Of a stretch of DNA of 64,000 nt, positions 48,310 through 60,025 are shown one piece after another. The first letter of the stretch is position 1, and the number at the start of each line of letters is the position of its first letter. The stretch is from Acanthochlamys bracteata (Eukaryota; Streptophyta; Magnoliopsida; Pandanales; Velloziaceae): positions 6,895,725-6,959,724 of the forward strand of contig CM034129.1 in assembly GCA_019914995.1 (NCBI GenBank), read 5' to 3'. The notes below the pieces were generated by a model, which saw nothing but the letters and a program-made list of their open reading frames with translations, was not told where the DNA came from and made no database searches. A program made the position numbers and the translations under genes.

Positions 48310-51300
48310 CGCAACGTAATTTCATATATTCAAAGAAACTAACCTTCAGATCTTCTTTGTTGTCTCTTTAATTGACAGAGTGAAGCTTTTTGTAAAGGAT
48401 AAATGAGAGCTTTTTATGATCAAAGAAGGTTTCTCAAATCAAGGAAAGCAGAGGGAATAAGTAAACAAAGAAGAAGTTTTAGGGGCATACGAAACCATGA
48501 GTGCCGGTAGGTGGCTTTGTATACTTGAATTTGGGGTCATTTTTGGGATGATTCTTCCTCAAATGCATATGTAGTTATTTGTTTTCTGGCTACAAATTGG
48601 GGCAATTCATAAGAACAAATGTTCCTAAAGATGACGCGAATTGAGTTTCCTCCAGTATTCAAATTCCCACCATTTTTTGTTATTATTTTTCATCATTGTT
48701 GCTTAGAGTTAACTCTTCAATCTTTTGCGTAAGTAGAAATTGTGAATGTCCTAGTTTGTGTAAATCCAGTGAATGAAATGGAATTTGATGGATATTAACT
48801 TCAATTGAAACAATGGATAATTATGATAAAATGAAATAATTAGAAAATGTTATTACCTTAAACCTAGGGCCTTCTTATTTGCGAAAGCAAAAATATTCTT
48901 TGAACTATGATAACATGCATAATTGGCTAAGCGTCAATGAATATTTCACACAGGATGAAATATATATAACCAGATTCACCTTCCTCGAGAATAAAAATAA
49001 AAATAAAGCATGCGTGCATACTCACACATACCAGATGCCATGAGCATTTCAAAATTGATCTAAACACTTCAATACTTCTTTTTCAGCATTCCAAGTTAAT
49101 TGATGCAAAGCTAACTGTACAGCTAACCAGCCTGAAGGCTCATATCACCATTAATGCTGAATAAATATTTGGCGTTTTGCTTTAAATTATCTTTTCCTAT
49201 TTTATTCTCATTACGAGCTAATCTACAAGAACTACGCTTCTGCATTCGCCTCATTCAGAAACAAAAGAAATGCCTTGAATGGAATTTCTCTAAAGCTAGT
49301 GCACCGGGAATTATACTGGTGGGTTGATAATTGCATTATTTAGTGAGATATGCAACATATTTTTGAAGTTTGACGAACTTGTAATCATGAGATTTTGTCC
49401 TAATAACTATTAAATACGTTTTGTGCTTAGTTAATAAGCTCATTGGACTAATTGTTATATTTTCATGTTGCTATATCAGGATCAAAGATGAACTTTTTGA
49501 ATAGATGAAGAACGAAGCATACTGTCGTGTAATTTAATCAAATGAAGCATGTTAGACTTAGGCATAAATCTAGGAAATGTATATAAATATTTCAATTGGA
49601 AACAAAAAGAATGGAAGACATCAATAAGCTATATGTATGCATCTAAGATCTAGAATCTATAGACTAATTTGCATACATCATTTTCACTTTCATTCTACTT
49701 TGCTGGGTTTACTTAGCGGCATGTTTAAAATAAAAATTATAACTTCTCTCCTAAAAAATTAGTATGCACTAACAGATTTTTAAATGATAAGATCGTATTG
49801 TAAAATAGCAATTATATATTGTAAAATAGCTATTATATATTTGAACATAAACATCATTATTAAAGGGCGTATCTGTATCATCTTCAAATTTTCAGTTCCT
49901 TAGATTCTTTAGTTAGCATCCTTCGTTGTTTTATAGTTTAATATAGTTGTGTACCACCATTGTTGAATTACTCTATATTCAAAAGTCTAAATGGATAGAA
50001 TACTATCGCTCATTTCTTTTTCTAGCCGCCAAAAGTTCTTACCATCAAACTACATTAAAGACGAATTAGTTCGATCGAAAATGTCTTCTAATATATGACA
50101 AATGATCCTTGACACCTTTATATTATCAAGATATCCATTATAATTTGCATGAATAAAATAATACTTTCTTATAAAAGATATGAATAAAAAATAAATAAAA
50201 GCAAACAACTTTCATATGCACGTAATTGATCATACATTTCTAAGGTGTAGGAACATTAAGCTCTTTATTTTCTAGAATAAGTTTCCAAAAGATGTGAGGC
50301 TCATGCAGTTCGTTCCCATTCAACATATACGAAAGTAAAGCACATATTAGAATCACGCACAATCATGACATTTTGTGTCGTTATCTCTTCTCTTCTAATA
50401 TATGGTATTTGATTAATAACCAATATGCTTGCAAGCACATGAATTCCGGCAATTACACCAATGTACTCCTAAAAGTTACGAAGCTTCATTAAACAACCAC
50501 CTGAATTTACTTGATATTTTAATATGAATAAATATCATACCTCCAAAAAATGCATCTTAATACTTATAAATTTAGGATCATTAGGAGCAAACAAATCTTC
50601 AGCCACACGAATGATACAATTTTTAGCACATATTTGAAGGCCCTAATCACTGCCTCTCTATAACTGTGAAGTCATTCTTGTGTTGCTCTGTTAGAATGAT
50701 TTTATCCAAAACGTGTAAAAATATTCGTGACATTTCACCGATAATTATATTTGGTTTGCAATTCAGTAAGCAATGATAATAACCATTGTTGCAAGTATGC
50801 AAAATTCATTTAAGCAACAACTATTATTTGCATTTAGAAGTTCTTTTCACCATTTCTCTCTAATTTGTGATGAAGTCATACTCTGTACATGTACTTCTCA
50901 TAATACAAAATGATTGTATGCCTAGGGACACATACAAGGGCATCAAACTCCCAATCATTACTATCATTTCCTCAGTGTCCACTATTTCTTCTTACCTAGT
51001 GCATTGGACTTGTATTATTTGAATAAGTTGCTGAACATAACTTTCATGGAAATAAGTTTTCACGATAACAAGAAGAAATAAAACAACATTATATATCTGT
51101 AATCATGTGAAGATTTTAGTATATATGTAAAATAATATTACATCTACATCATTAATCAAGAAAAACATATTGGAAGCTAATGGACAGCAAGTAACACAAT
51201 GAAGCACGCCAACGTATGTTTTAATCTTAAATATACAAAGCTAATGATAACATGAGGAGTAAACTTCATAAAAAGCAATAACAACACATCAAAATCCAAC

Positions 51301-51400
51301 GTAAGTATGCATATAGGAATCCTTAGAGAACATGCAAATGAAGGCTTGAAACAAGTTGTTTATCTAAAAGACTACTACTTACTAAGTTGAAATCAAAACA
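48310..51400. other. Intergenic region, AT-rich
   Basis: No gene established. The minus strand of about 50540–50660 reads IIRVAEDLFAPNDPKFISI before and after frame breaks, which suggests a decayed protein-coding fragment I cannot identify. The rest shows nothing I can name. Confidence 0.35.
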
Positions 51401-51433
51401 AATAAACCAAAATTAATAAATAAATCCTAATTA

Positions 51434-51825
51434 TTTATTTATCAGCATTTTAAGCTGTGCATCATTGATTTGAGATTTAAAGTGAATCGCCGCAATAGAA
51501 CCGAGTGGGATCGGCAAAACTAACGAAATAAATCCGCATATAGTGAATGCCCAAACTAAACGAGCAAGATTCGTGAATTTGAGTGCCCTGTCGAGTAGAT
51601 GATGTGAATCTGATATCCCATCCGATATATATATCCCAATAATAGAAAGAATGGAGAGAAAATATATAAAATGCTTTATTTATTTATCAGCATTTCGTGG
51701 TGCATCATTGATTTAGCGAGTGTGGTTGCATCAGAACCGCTCATATAGTGAATGCCTACAGTTTCTCGTGAGTGCCTCAGGGTAGAATACGCTGATATCC
51801 CATCCGATATATATATCCCATCAAA
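51434..51825. repeat. Imperfect direct duplication
   Basis: Copy 1 at 51434–51640 and copy 2 at 51679–51825 both begin TTATTTATCAGCATTT, share TGCATCATTGATTT and ATATAGTGAATGCC, and end GATATCCCATCCGATATATA. Copy 2 lacks several inner segments of copy 1. Non-coding. Confidence 0.7.
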
Positions 51826-51829
51826 ATTA

Positions 51830-52172
51830 GATCAAATATAATTGAAATGCAGTCATATAGTCGCACTTGGATTAGCATAAGGTCGCAATTAGCACTAGAT
51901 TGTCGTTGGGTTAGCACTTGCGACCTTTTAACTCTATTTCGACCACAATATTATGCGACCCAAGCTCTAATCTAGGTGCGACATTTCGACTCTATTCCAA
52001 CCACAATCTTGTGCGGTCCACGTGCTAATCCAAGTGTGACCTTATGACTGCATTCTGACCACAATCTTGTGCGACTCAAGTGCTCACCCAACTACAATTT
52101 AGTGCTAATCCATGTGCGACGTTACGCTAACCTAAGTCCGACTATATGACTGCATTTCAATTATATTTGATC
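51830..52172. mobile_element. Palindromic MITE-like element with long terminal inverted repeats and inner repeats
   Basis: The arms 51830–51877 and 52125–52172 are inverted repeats, 44 of 48 positions pairing (outermost bases GATCAAATATAATTGAAATG). Between them, variants of CGACCACAATCTTGTGCGAC and GTGCTAATCCAAGTGYGAC recur three or four times in both directions. 343 bp in all, non-coding, no clear target duplication found. It abuts the right end of the direct duplication at 51434–51825. Confidence 0.65.
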
Positions 52173-52339
52173 CCATTTCAACCACATTTTGAGTTTATTT
52201 TGACTCATAGTATACCACATAATGATCCTTTATAGACCATAATTCGAGTTCTATTTTAACTCAATATTGACTATTTAATAATGGATGGTAGGTAGGTATA
52301 CTGAGTAGGAATTAATAGAAAAAAATATTATATAAATGC

Positions 52340-52404
52340 AGTTGGATCAGAGATTTGAATCTAGATCTTTTACATAAAAGAGTACTTTCCAACCAATTAA
52401 GATA
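52340..52404 (-). repeat. tRNA-like SINE head
   Basis: On the minus strand TATCTTAATTGGTTGGAA (from 52404) resembles a tRNA A box and AGATTCAAATC (52362–52352) a B box, 42 bases apart, with a CTTTTATGTAAAAG hairpin where the anticodon arm would be. It does not fold as a complete tRNA, so a degenerate tRNA-derived SINE promoter is the likely reading. The body would extend to lower coordinates. Confidence 0.4.
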
Positions 52405-52766
52405 TTAGTAGTTATTGAAAGATTTTATATATAATTTATAATAATATAAAAGATAAGAGAATGAAAGAAAAAAGAAATGCTCCAGAGATGTGAAGAAAAA
52501 GAATGAAAGAATAAAATAAATAAATTAAATAAATTAAGTTAACTAAGCGAATTAAATTAATAAAAAATAAGATAAGCTGAGGAAAAAGAATACGTAAAAT
52601 TTTCAGTGGAAGTACACAAGCATTTATTTCGAAGAGGAAAGAGAATAAAAGAAGTGATAATTTTTTTCCTCCAGCACGCCGCTGATCTCTCTTGATCAAT
52701 CCTGACCGTTCATTTTTATAGTATAATGGAGTGCTGAACAATGAAAGGAGTGTCTATAGCCCGCCG

Positions 52767-52789
52767 CTATATATATATATATATATATA
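52767..52789. repeat. (TA)n microsatellite
   Basis: About eleven TA units in a row, with no coding context. Confidence 0.9.
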
Positions 52790-52799
52790 GTCTTTTCTC

Positions 52800-53750
52800 T
52801 CTCCATTCTTAGGTCTGCTCTTCGTTCCACTTGAGTTGCTCGCATGATTGCTGCTGTCGAGCCGACAGTCATTAGGCTCCGGTAAAATTTTTAGTCCCAA
52901 TTAATACCCTCTCCTTTCTTCAATTTGACTAAAATTGCTCATTTTTCGTAATAAGTTCGAAGGCCAATCCACAATCAAAAAAACTTCAATTGCTAGCCAA
53001 TGATCGTCAACTCGACACCAAAAACCTTTATTTTCTCTTCACGTCCTCCTCTTTTGATATTCCCTCTTCAATTTTATTTTATTGCAGTAGTTGATCAATT
53101 CTTATCTTTTTTACTTTCACATGTAGGATCAAATAGGGTGTTCGATTAGTTGGAACGTGTAATTTCATCACTTTAACTCATTCTTGATACTTTATTGCAA
53201 GGTGGATGTAAGTTGTTAATTTTAAATTATTAAAATGTCTTTAGTGTTGTCGGTGATCAAGCAAAAAAATTTGAATTCTCTCATGATGTAAGTTGATAGA
53301 AGTTATTTTATTCATATTAGTTATGCAATTGGTGAAGAGAATGACTGGAAATTTCATTTGACCTTTTTTTATTTTTTAAAGTGTAAAGTTGTTCCTATGA
53401 ATGTAATGCTACAGTTTTTAATCCAATATGGGTGAGTCTGGCATTGATATAAACAAAACCACCTAAGAAAATTCTAGTGACTCTATATTAGTCTATTCTG
53501 CAAGTACATGGTTGTCGTCTACCATATAACAGCTAATAAGTTTGTTCAAAAAAGATCGTTGTTAACTCTAATTTATATTTTTAACTAACAAAAATTGTGT
53601 TTGTGAAAGCTAATCAAAATTATAATAGAGTTAAGACCGAAAAGTAATACATGGATCGAGAAAAATATATATACAAACAATTGGAATTTTAGAATCCACC
53701 ACTAATGCTTCTAATTTAATCCTCAAATAAATATGATAATAGATTATGAT
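52800..53750. other. Unassigned spacer
   Basis: No coding or structural feature recognised. Confidence 0.4.
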
Positions 53751-54801
53751 GATTGTGAAGACTTTGTACCTTGGTCCAGTTCTTAGGTATGATTTCTAAT
53801 TATGACTTTAACTTTGGTCCAGTATAAAATCACCTATCACTAGTGATATTTTAACTCTTTGTTTAGAAATTACTAACGATACATTAGATCCTTCGAAATC
53901 ATAAATCATATAGTTGTATTCACTTTGGTCCAGTAAATACTAACTATAGTTATTAATCATGTAATTCGTAAATTATGCTCCGATTGATCCTTGCGAACAT
54001 AATTAATAAAATAATATAAATATCAATCTAATGTTGATCAGATATAATAGTTTAATATTTAAACATTTTTCATACAAGAATTAACAACTCACACAAAATT
54101 AATAATTTATACATCACATAATATTCAAAAATTAAATCAAATTTATTAGAGTTTTATCCTAACTCGAGTTAAAAAAATTTAGCCACTCGTGCTAAAACTA
54201 GACATAGTATTATTGTATAAATAATAAAACATCAAAGTAAAGAAGACAAATATGAAATTATAAATTTCTGTTGTCTTCGGTTTGATCCTAGCAATAGTTC
54301 TCGTAGTAATTCCGATCCAGGTCTGTCTTACTTTTCTTCTTCAATTTACGGCTTTTTTCTGCTTGCTGCTGGTTGTTCCTCCTTTTATAAACTCAAAATT
54401 CCCTTCACAAGGAAAGGAATAATCTCAGATCTGAGGAATCCCCTCGAAAGAAATTCGCCACGAATCCTCCCAAAATAAACCGCTCCCCCGGGTGAGAGAG
54501 CTTTTATGAAAGAAGAAAAACAAATTTTTATTCCCGTGAACCTTCCTTCTTTAATTTTTCATTGGCCCACGTGATGTCCTCCCATAGCTTTCCTTATTTT
54601 CTTCTTTAATGCTTTGTTAGCCCACATGACGTCCCGTAGCTCATGTTATTTCCTTCCTCTTTAATGCTTTCTTATTTTAATTTCTTTCTCTTCTTTACCA
54701 TCAAAGCATTATAATTTAGCTTATAAAATATAAAACTCAATCTTAACTATCTCAAAAGATATTACAAACACATATAAAATATATGTTTATTAGGCATCAC
54801 A
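53750..54801 (-). mobile_element. Possible LTR remnant or promoter region, antisense
   Basis: On the minus strand a segment beginning TGTGATGCCTAATAAAC (from 54801) leads through two copies of an enhancer-like module (54541–54665), a TATAAA element (about 54386–54391) and a GC-richer leader down to about 54250. This layout is that of an LTR promoter, but no matching right end or target duplication was found, so a host promoter is not excluded. The motif TTTGGTCCAGTA recurs at about 53766, 53814 and 53926. Confidence 0.3.
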
Positions 54802-54814
54802 GTTGTGTTGTGAA

Positions 54815-54955
54815 TATTTTGTGAATGTAAATGTTCAAACTGGTTTTCAATGAACGTTCAAACAGATCCACAAATGTTTGAATATGTATATGAATGTTAA
54901 AACTGGTTTGCAGTGAATGTTTTGTGGATGTTCAAACTAGTTTGCAGTGAATAAC
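54815..54955. repeat. Imperfect repeats of GTTCAAACTGGTTTGCAGTGAAT
   Basis: Units start at 54833, 54896 and 54930, sharing GTTMAAACTRGTTTKCARTG. They lie just left of the solo LTR at 55063. Confidence 0.6.
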
Positions 54956-55062
54956 AAAGTAATGTCTCAAAATACTAGTTGGCAGTCAGTTAGTACTATT
55001 TAACCAAAAAAAGAATGTTCAAACTTTGTTAAAAAATGTATCAAACTTTAGCCAATGGTTGG

Positions 55063-57182
55063 TGTTGGAATATCAAGACTGATTTTGATGATAATAAATA
55101 TTAAGAATTATAATTTATGAGTTAGGTGGACTAATGATTTAAACTAAGCTATACAGAATTGAAAGTATAAATTCTTGCAAATAAATAGTTATAGTCCAGT
55201 CAGCTGCTTTATAGGAAACTCTACTTCGGACGCAAGATGAAAATCAATTAAGTGCTGGACAGCAGAACAGAGAGCAGGACAGAGAGCAGAACAGAGAAGT
55301 CTCACAAGAACAGCCGACTAGATTACTGCTGATCCTGAACCGAGTGAAAATGATCAAGTTATAAATTTTAGAGGCAGATTCGATGGTGATGCAAATTCAG
55401 CTTGAGGAAGATATTTTTACTAGAGCTAGAACAACATGCATACAACAATCTTGGCTAAAGAGTTCATCAAATTATGATCAACACAACTTTGGAAAATTCG
55501 TGAAAGATTGGAAGAAATTAAGAAAACATACATTGCAGAAAATCAGACAATAGTGGAGTCAACTTTCAGATGAAGTTTGATCAAGATTTTCTCATTCGTT
55601 TGAAGTCAATTTTTGAGGACATATAGAACATCATATCCACTGTCATTTCACATCAAGTTCAGTAACAAATCATGACAGATGAATGTTAAGAACACAATGC
55701 TAAAGTGCCATCAGAACCAGTTTGTCAGCATGCCAGAATTCAGAATTGAATATCAATTTTCATTAAAAGCCTAGGATCCAGTTACAAAGAGTATACATAC
55801 ATTTGATCCACCATGGTGCTGCGACGATACATCACAATAACCTACTATATGGAGCAACTATACAAAATGGTTCAGATAAATGAAGTTGACAGAAGAACAC
55901 TCCATATAGAGCTTTCTCACAAGATTTACAAGATGAAATCCAAGCATTCTTTCACTGCATATCAGAGTTGATTTTGCTGGAACATTCAGATAATAATACA
56001 CTTCAAATCACTAGCATTCGTCACTGCAAAACAAATTTATATATTGCAAATCCAAAGAATCAAATTGAACATCCAACAGAACCTCACATGACTGATCTAT
56101 GAATTCAGAAGAAAAATTCGAATTTGAGCTTGATGTATTCCAGTCACCAGATTGGTTCATCGTCTTCATACTAAGGGCCACCAAAAAGAGCAAAGAAATT
56201 AAACAATAGACAAAGAAGGGGAGCACACGCGGGAGAAATTGAAATCACCGACAAGCCCATTTATTGTTATAAAAGAAAGATCCAACCGTTGAAGACCTAT
56301 TTGATGGAACCCGATTAAAAAAGCGTGAAGAGCAAAGTGACAACATTGTAGCGGGCGCACAAGGGAGATAACGGAAAAATTTTCTACCGTTAGAAGATTA
56401 GAAATTTCAACAGCCAGAGAATAGAAAATATAAGATGGAGAAGAAGAGAAAAATAAATGAGGAGAGAGACACTACAGAGCAAAAGAAAAACAGAGCCACA
56501 TACATAAGAAAAAGCTTACATAAAGAAAAAACATCTCTCCCACAACCTCACTGCCTGAGCTTTATCTAGATATATCTTTGGCATTTCTTTGATCCTCTCT
56601 TTGCTTTACTAAGTTTAAATTCAATCCAGTGAGAGAGATCCAGTGCTTGAAAATTGTTTGTAACAAACATACTCGTTGAGAAGGGCTTGGTTAAGCCTTC
56701 TCGGTTGTGCTAATCTTGTAAGGAGCTACGTACTTTATACAAGGCCTTGGGTAAGGCTTGTGTCTTAGCAAAAGGAGAGACTTGTGAGTCTAGTAGGTCA
56801 GAGGTGGTTTATCTTGAAGAGAGAACCGGTTAAAGTAATGGTGTTTGGCTAAACACATTACTTGGTATTGTAGCAACTTGATAAGAATTAGTAGAATTCA
56901 CTCTTGACAAAGAGTGGCTTTGGACGTAGGTAAATTTATTTGCCGAACCACGTAAATTCTGTGTGTTTGTGTTTTGAATAATTTTTTATATTGCTTGCAC
57001 TTGAACTAAACAGAGAACGCGTCAAACGTAGAGAATCATTTTACGTTCAATGACTATACCGGGTTCTTTGTTATTTTGTAGGAAATCAGCTCTGTTTATA
57101 TACGAATACTGGATTAAAATTTTTAGCTACCAACTCAATTCACCCCTCTCCTCTTGAGTTGGTTGTGCAGGTTTGACCAACA
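55063..57182 (+). mobile_element. Solo LTR, Sirevirus-like Ty1/copia, with target duplication
   Basis: The element starts TGTTGGAATATC and ends GACCAACA, so the ends are the inverted pair TGTTGG/CCAACA. The 5-bp duplication GTTGG flanks it exactly (55058–55062 and 57183–57187). Length 2,120 bp, no coding sequence. Near the right end it has GACGTAGGTAAATT then GCCGAACCACGTAAATTCTG, and CAACTCAATTCACCCCTCTC, all usual in long plant copia LTRs. A single LTR with a target duplication indicates loss of the inside by LTR recombination; the intact duplication suggests moderate age. Fossil. Confidence 0.8.
56655..56916 (+). repeat. Series of six short stem-loops inside the solo LTR
   Basis: Hairpins at 56655–56669 (TGTTTG/CAAACA), 56678–56702 (GAGAAGGGCTT/AAGCCTTCTC), about 56739–56761 (ACAAGGCCTT/AAGGCTTGT), 56778–56791 (AGACT/AGTCT), 56835–56861 (core GTGTTT/AAACAC with paired flanks) and 56899–56916 (CACTCTT/AAGAGTG). 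Loops are mostly 3–4 nt. Confidence 0.7.
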
Positions 57183-57187
57183 GTTGG

Positions 57188-58420
57188 CAGTGAGTTATAC
57201 TCATTGCTATCAAACTAAATGTTTCAACATACCTACCAGCGGTAAGCATAGGTCCTTGATCTCTTGAGAGTTGGTATCTTAATTGTAAGCTATGCGAGTT
57301 CCCTGTTTAGCTTAACGAAGAAACTCAAACCATATTGTATTTCAGGTACCTCCTCCTATAGTCATAGATAGCAATTTATTTCCGCCATCATTTTCTGTAT
57401 CACAAAACCCTCTAAGAATAGGAAGTAGTTGCAAGAAGAGAAAGTTGGCTAGATCATCATGTGTTAAAAAGGATATTAATTGTTACGATCTGACCCAAGA
57501 GACATGATCGGCATTGGACTAAATCAATCCCAAGCAAAGCTCAAGCAAAGTCTATCCCAATAAGCCTGTAAGAATTGACTTCAAAATAATAAACGTAAGA
57601 CTTTCTAAAAATTTCGGCAAAACCTTCTTTGAAAAAACAAGAACAAACTTAATTGAATTAGACTAAAACCACAATACCACAAGTTCTTATAAACTACACC
57701 AACACAAAATAAAAACACGTAAAAGACTTAACAACTTATACAACCGCTACCTACGATAATAAATTTCGACAAAAAAAGAAAAATAAATAAATCAACAATC
57801 GAGTGCCAAACTGATAATTTATAAATAATAATAAGAATATTACAGTCCCACAAGTGTTATAGAGCCAATTAAATGAAATATGAAATGACTAACATACCCA
57901 TGATGTGTCTTCAATCCACGGCTACAGAGTCCAGTAAATTTATTTAAAATCCTATAAAGACTGAGAGAGAAAAAAGAAACTAAAGAGGGTGATTCCAGTC
58001 TTAGAGAGGTGAAAAACAGATGCACCGTTTTGAGATTTCTAATGCATTTTGTAATATTTGATAAAATAAAATAAAAAAAATAATTATGATATATCTAACT
58101 AAGTCTTGGACACGAAAGGGAAATTCATATACTAGTTAGTTTGACTTGCTCGATTTAAACTTCGATACTGAGATTACAAGAGTCGAAGAGATTAAAATAG
58201 GCATTTGAGCTTCTTGACCATCTAAGTACTTATATTCATTGAGTTTGGCTTTCTTGCATTAAATTATTTGCTTTCATCCGAACAAGTGTGTGTATGATCA
58301 AGAAAATATAATTGGTTGTGCTTTGAAAAATTTTCATGAGTTATGCATTTAAAGACAGATCTGAAGATAATGGTGTTATGTAATCCAACCAAGCTACATG
58401 AACATTAATATATATATATC
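57188..58420. other. Intergenic spacer
   Basis: AT-rich; no gene, repeat family or structure recognised. Confidence 0.4.
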
Positions 58421-58425
58421 GGGCG

Positions 58426-58556
58426 CGATGTGCGCACACAGGTTACTATGCGCACACATCGAATATGGACCGCCCGATCAAGATCGGACGGTCCATATTT
58501 AGCTCCTTACGTATTTATTATGTAAGGGCACGCTTGTAATTTTACGTGCCCTTACA
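58426..58556. repeat. Cluster of three GC-rich hairpins
   Basis: Hairpin 1: 58426–58461 (CGATGTGCGCACA / TGCGCACACATCG, imperfect). Hairpin 2: 58462–58499, arms AATATGGACCGCCCGATC and GATCGGACGGTCCATATT, 17 of 18 pair, 2-nt loop. Hairpin 3: 58521–58556, arms TGTAAGGGCACG and CGTGCCCTTACA, perfect 12 bp, 12-nt loop. A short TA run precedes them. Likely the end of a transposon family. Confidence 0.75.
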
Positions 58557-58768
58557 CAGTAGAACACCCGGTTTTTTTTTTTCCTTTCATTTCTCTCCTT
58601 CCCTCCCTCGGCTTCTTCGTCCCGCTCCTGACCCGATCTCTCCATCGCAGCTCCGAGCCGGCGATCGGAGGGATCCTGTCGAAACTGAACTCAGTGGAGC
58701 CTCCTCTTTTCTCCTTCTTTCAATTTTAGGTTTTTAGTCTCCTTTCTCGCAGCCGATTAACAAACCCG

Positions 58769-59093
58769 ATGGCGGCGAAACCTGTGCGTGCCGACCGACG
58801 AGCGTCAAATCGGTAAGAAATTGTCTTCTTTTTTTCTCTTCCTCCTTCTTTTCCTGTTCTTCACATCAATTTCATTAATTGCAAGCTCGAGCTTCGTCGA
58901 AGACGATTTTTTTGAATTCGTGCTCCCGAGCTCACCGGACTTCTTTTTCGAATTCTGTCATTATCGACATTCCTGGTATTGTCCTTACTTCCATTAAATA
59001 CCAATATTTGTTTCTTTTATGATGTTTTGTATTTTTTTCCTATGTAGGTGCAGTCCGAAACCGGAGCCGGAGCAAGGGGAGATTCCTTTATAG
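58769..59093 (+). CDS. Tiny spliced reading frame (29 aa) next to hairpin cluster, possibly a captured gene fragment
   Basis: A pyrimidine-rich leader (58570–58760) leads to MAAKPVRADRRASN in 58769–58812, a good donor (CG|GTAAGA), an acceptor (TATGTAG ending 59047) and a second exon 59048–59093 reading RCSPKPEPEQGEIPL-stop; the phase is correct. A further donor-like GAAG|GTATC near 59115 and acceptor TTTGTAG near 59183 suggest the transcript continues as non-coding exons. The codons and leader look like the 5' end of a host gene, but the product is too short to classify and I know no matching protein. A transposon-captured 5' gene end, or a genuine short gene, are both possible. Confidence 0.3.
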
Positions 59094-59567
59094 TTGCAAT
59101 CTTTTAATCGAAGGTATCTTTCATTTCTGTGATTATCTTTTTTTTTACTTCTACTCTTTTTTTATCTTCTTTCTGTTTGTAGGACAATCGCACATATGGA
59201 AGAGGTCATTGGCGTTTTTGCTGCTCTGGAGCTCACCGGATGCAGCTGATGGCTCTGGAGTTCACTACTAATGATTTCTTGTATCTTTCGCTTTTTTTTT
59301 CGTTTTTCATGAATACTGATTCTTCGGCAGTGAATGAATGTTTGTTAAGTGTAGTGTGTCTACTGCTGTAATGCAGACTATAAGACAATCCAGACAGTAA
59401 ATTGTGTCTGCTGTGTATGTATGAATGTAGCTCTAAGTATTGTAAACTTGTGATTGTAATTCAAGGTTGTAGCTTTTGTTGTGAATGCAATGTAAAATTT
59501 GTTTACAAACTTGTGTTATGAATGAAATGCGATGATAATTCTCTGGTTGGTTTCCATTGTGTTGTCA

Positions 59568-59640
59568 TGTGTGAATGTTAATGTGAATGTGAAGTTAATA
59601 AGAATGATGAATGTGAAGTGAATGTTAATGTGAATGTGCC
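59568..59640. repeat. GTGAATGTTAAT minisatellite-like repeat
   Basis: Variants of GTGAATGTTAATGTGAATGTGAA recur two to three times. Confidence 0.6.
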
Positions 59641-59940
59641 TGTTACTTTTTTAGATAAAAAATTAAAAAATAAAAATTTAAGAAATAACTTCAAAACTTA
59701 TTATTAAAATATAACAAATTTAGTACAAATTTACAATATGTATATAATTATATATTTTTACTTGTATTCGGAATATTTTTATTTAAAAATAATTCTGAAA
59801 ATTGTTCGGTCAGGTTTTCATTGTGAGTTGTATGTTGTTTTCTTTTTACTACAACTTTTCAGTATTTCAAATAAAGTTAGCACCTCAACATCTCAATAGT
59901 AAATTGTGTTCTTCGTTCTTCAATTATTCTTTTGGATGTA

Positions 59941-60025
59941 CTAAGATATCACGTGCTAATTGAGAGAGTACTGAATATCTTATTCAATGTGTCTTCCACC
60001 AGTTCGAATCTTTAAAATTATGAGT
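59941..60025 (+). repeat. tRNA-like SINE head
   Basis: GTGCTAATTGAGAGAGTA (from 59953) resembles a tRNA A box and CAGTTCGAATC (60000–60010) a B box, 46 bases apart. The sequence does not fold as a full tRNA. Probably a tRNA-derived SINE, followed by T/A-rich body. Confidence 0.45.

Noticed and set aside
54833-54955. CRISPR array
   Set aside because: Three diverged repeats with unequal spacing in a plant nuclear region; simple degenerate repeats.
56011-56226. 71-aa minus-strand open frame
   Set aside because: Inside the solo LTR; no matching family.
59941-60025. Functional tRNA gene
   Set aside because: Only the promoter boxes resemble a tRNA; acceptor and anticodon arms do not pair.
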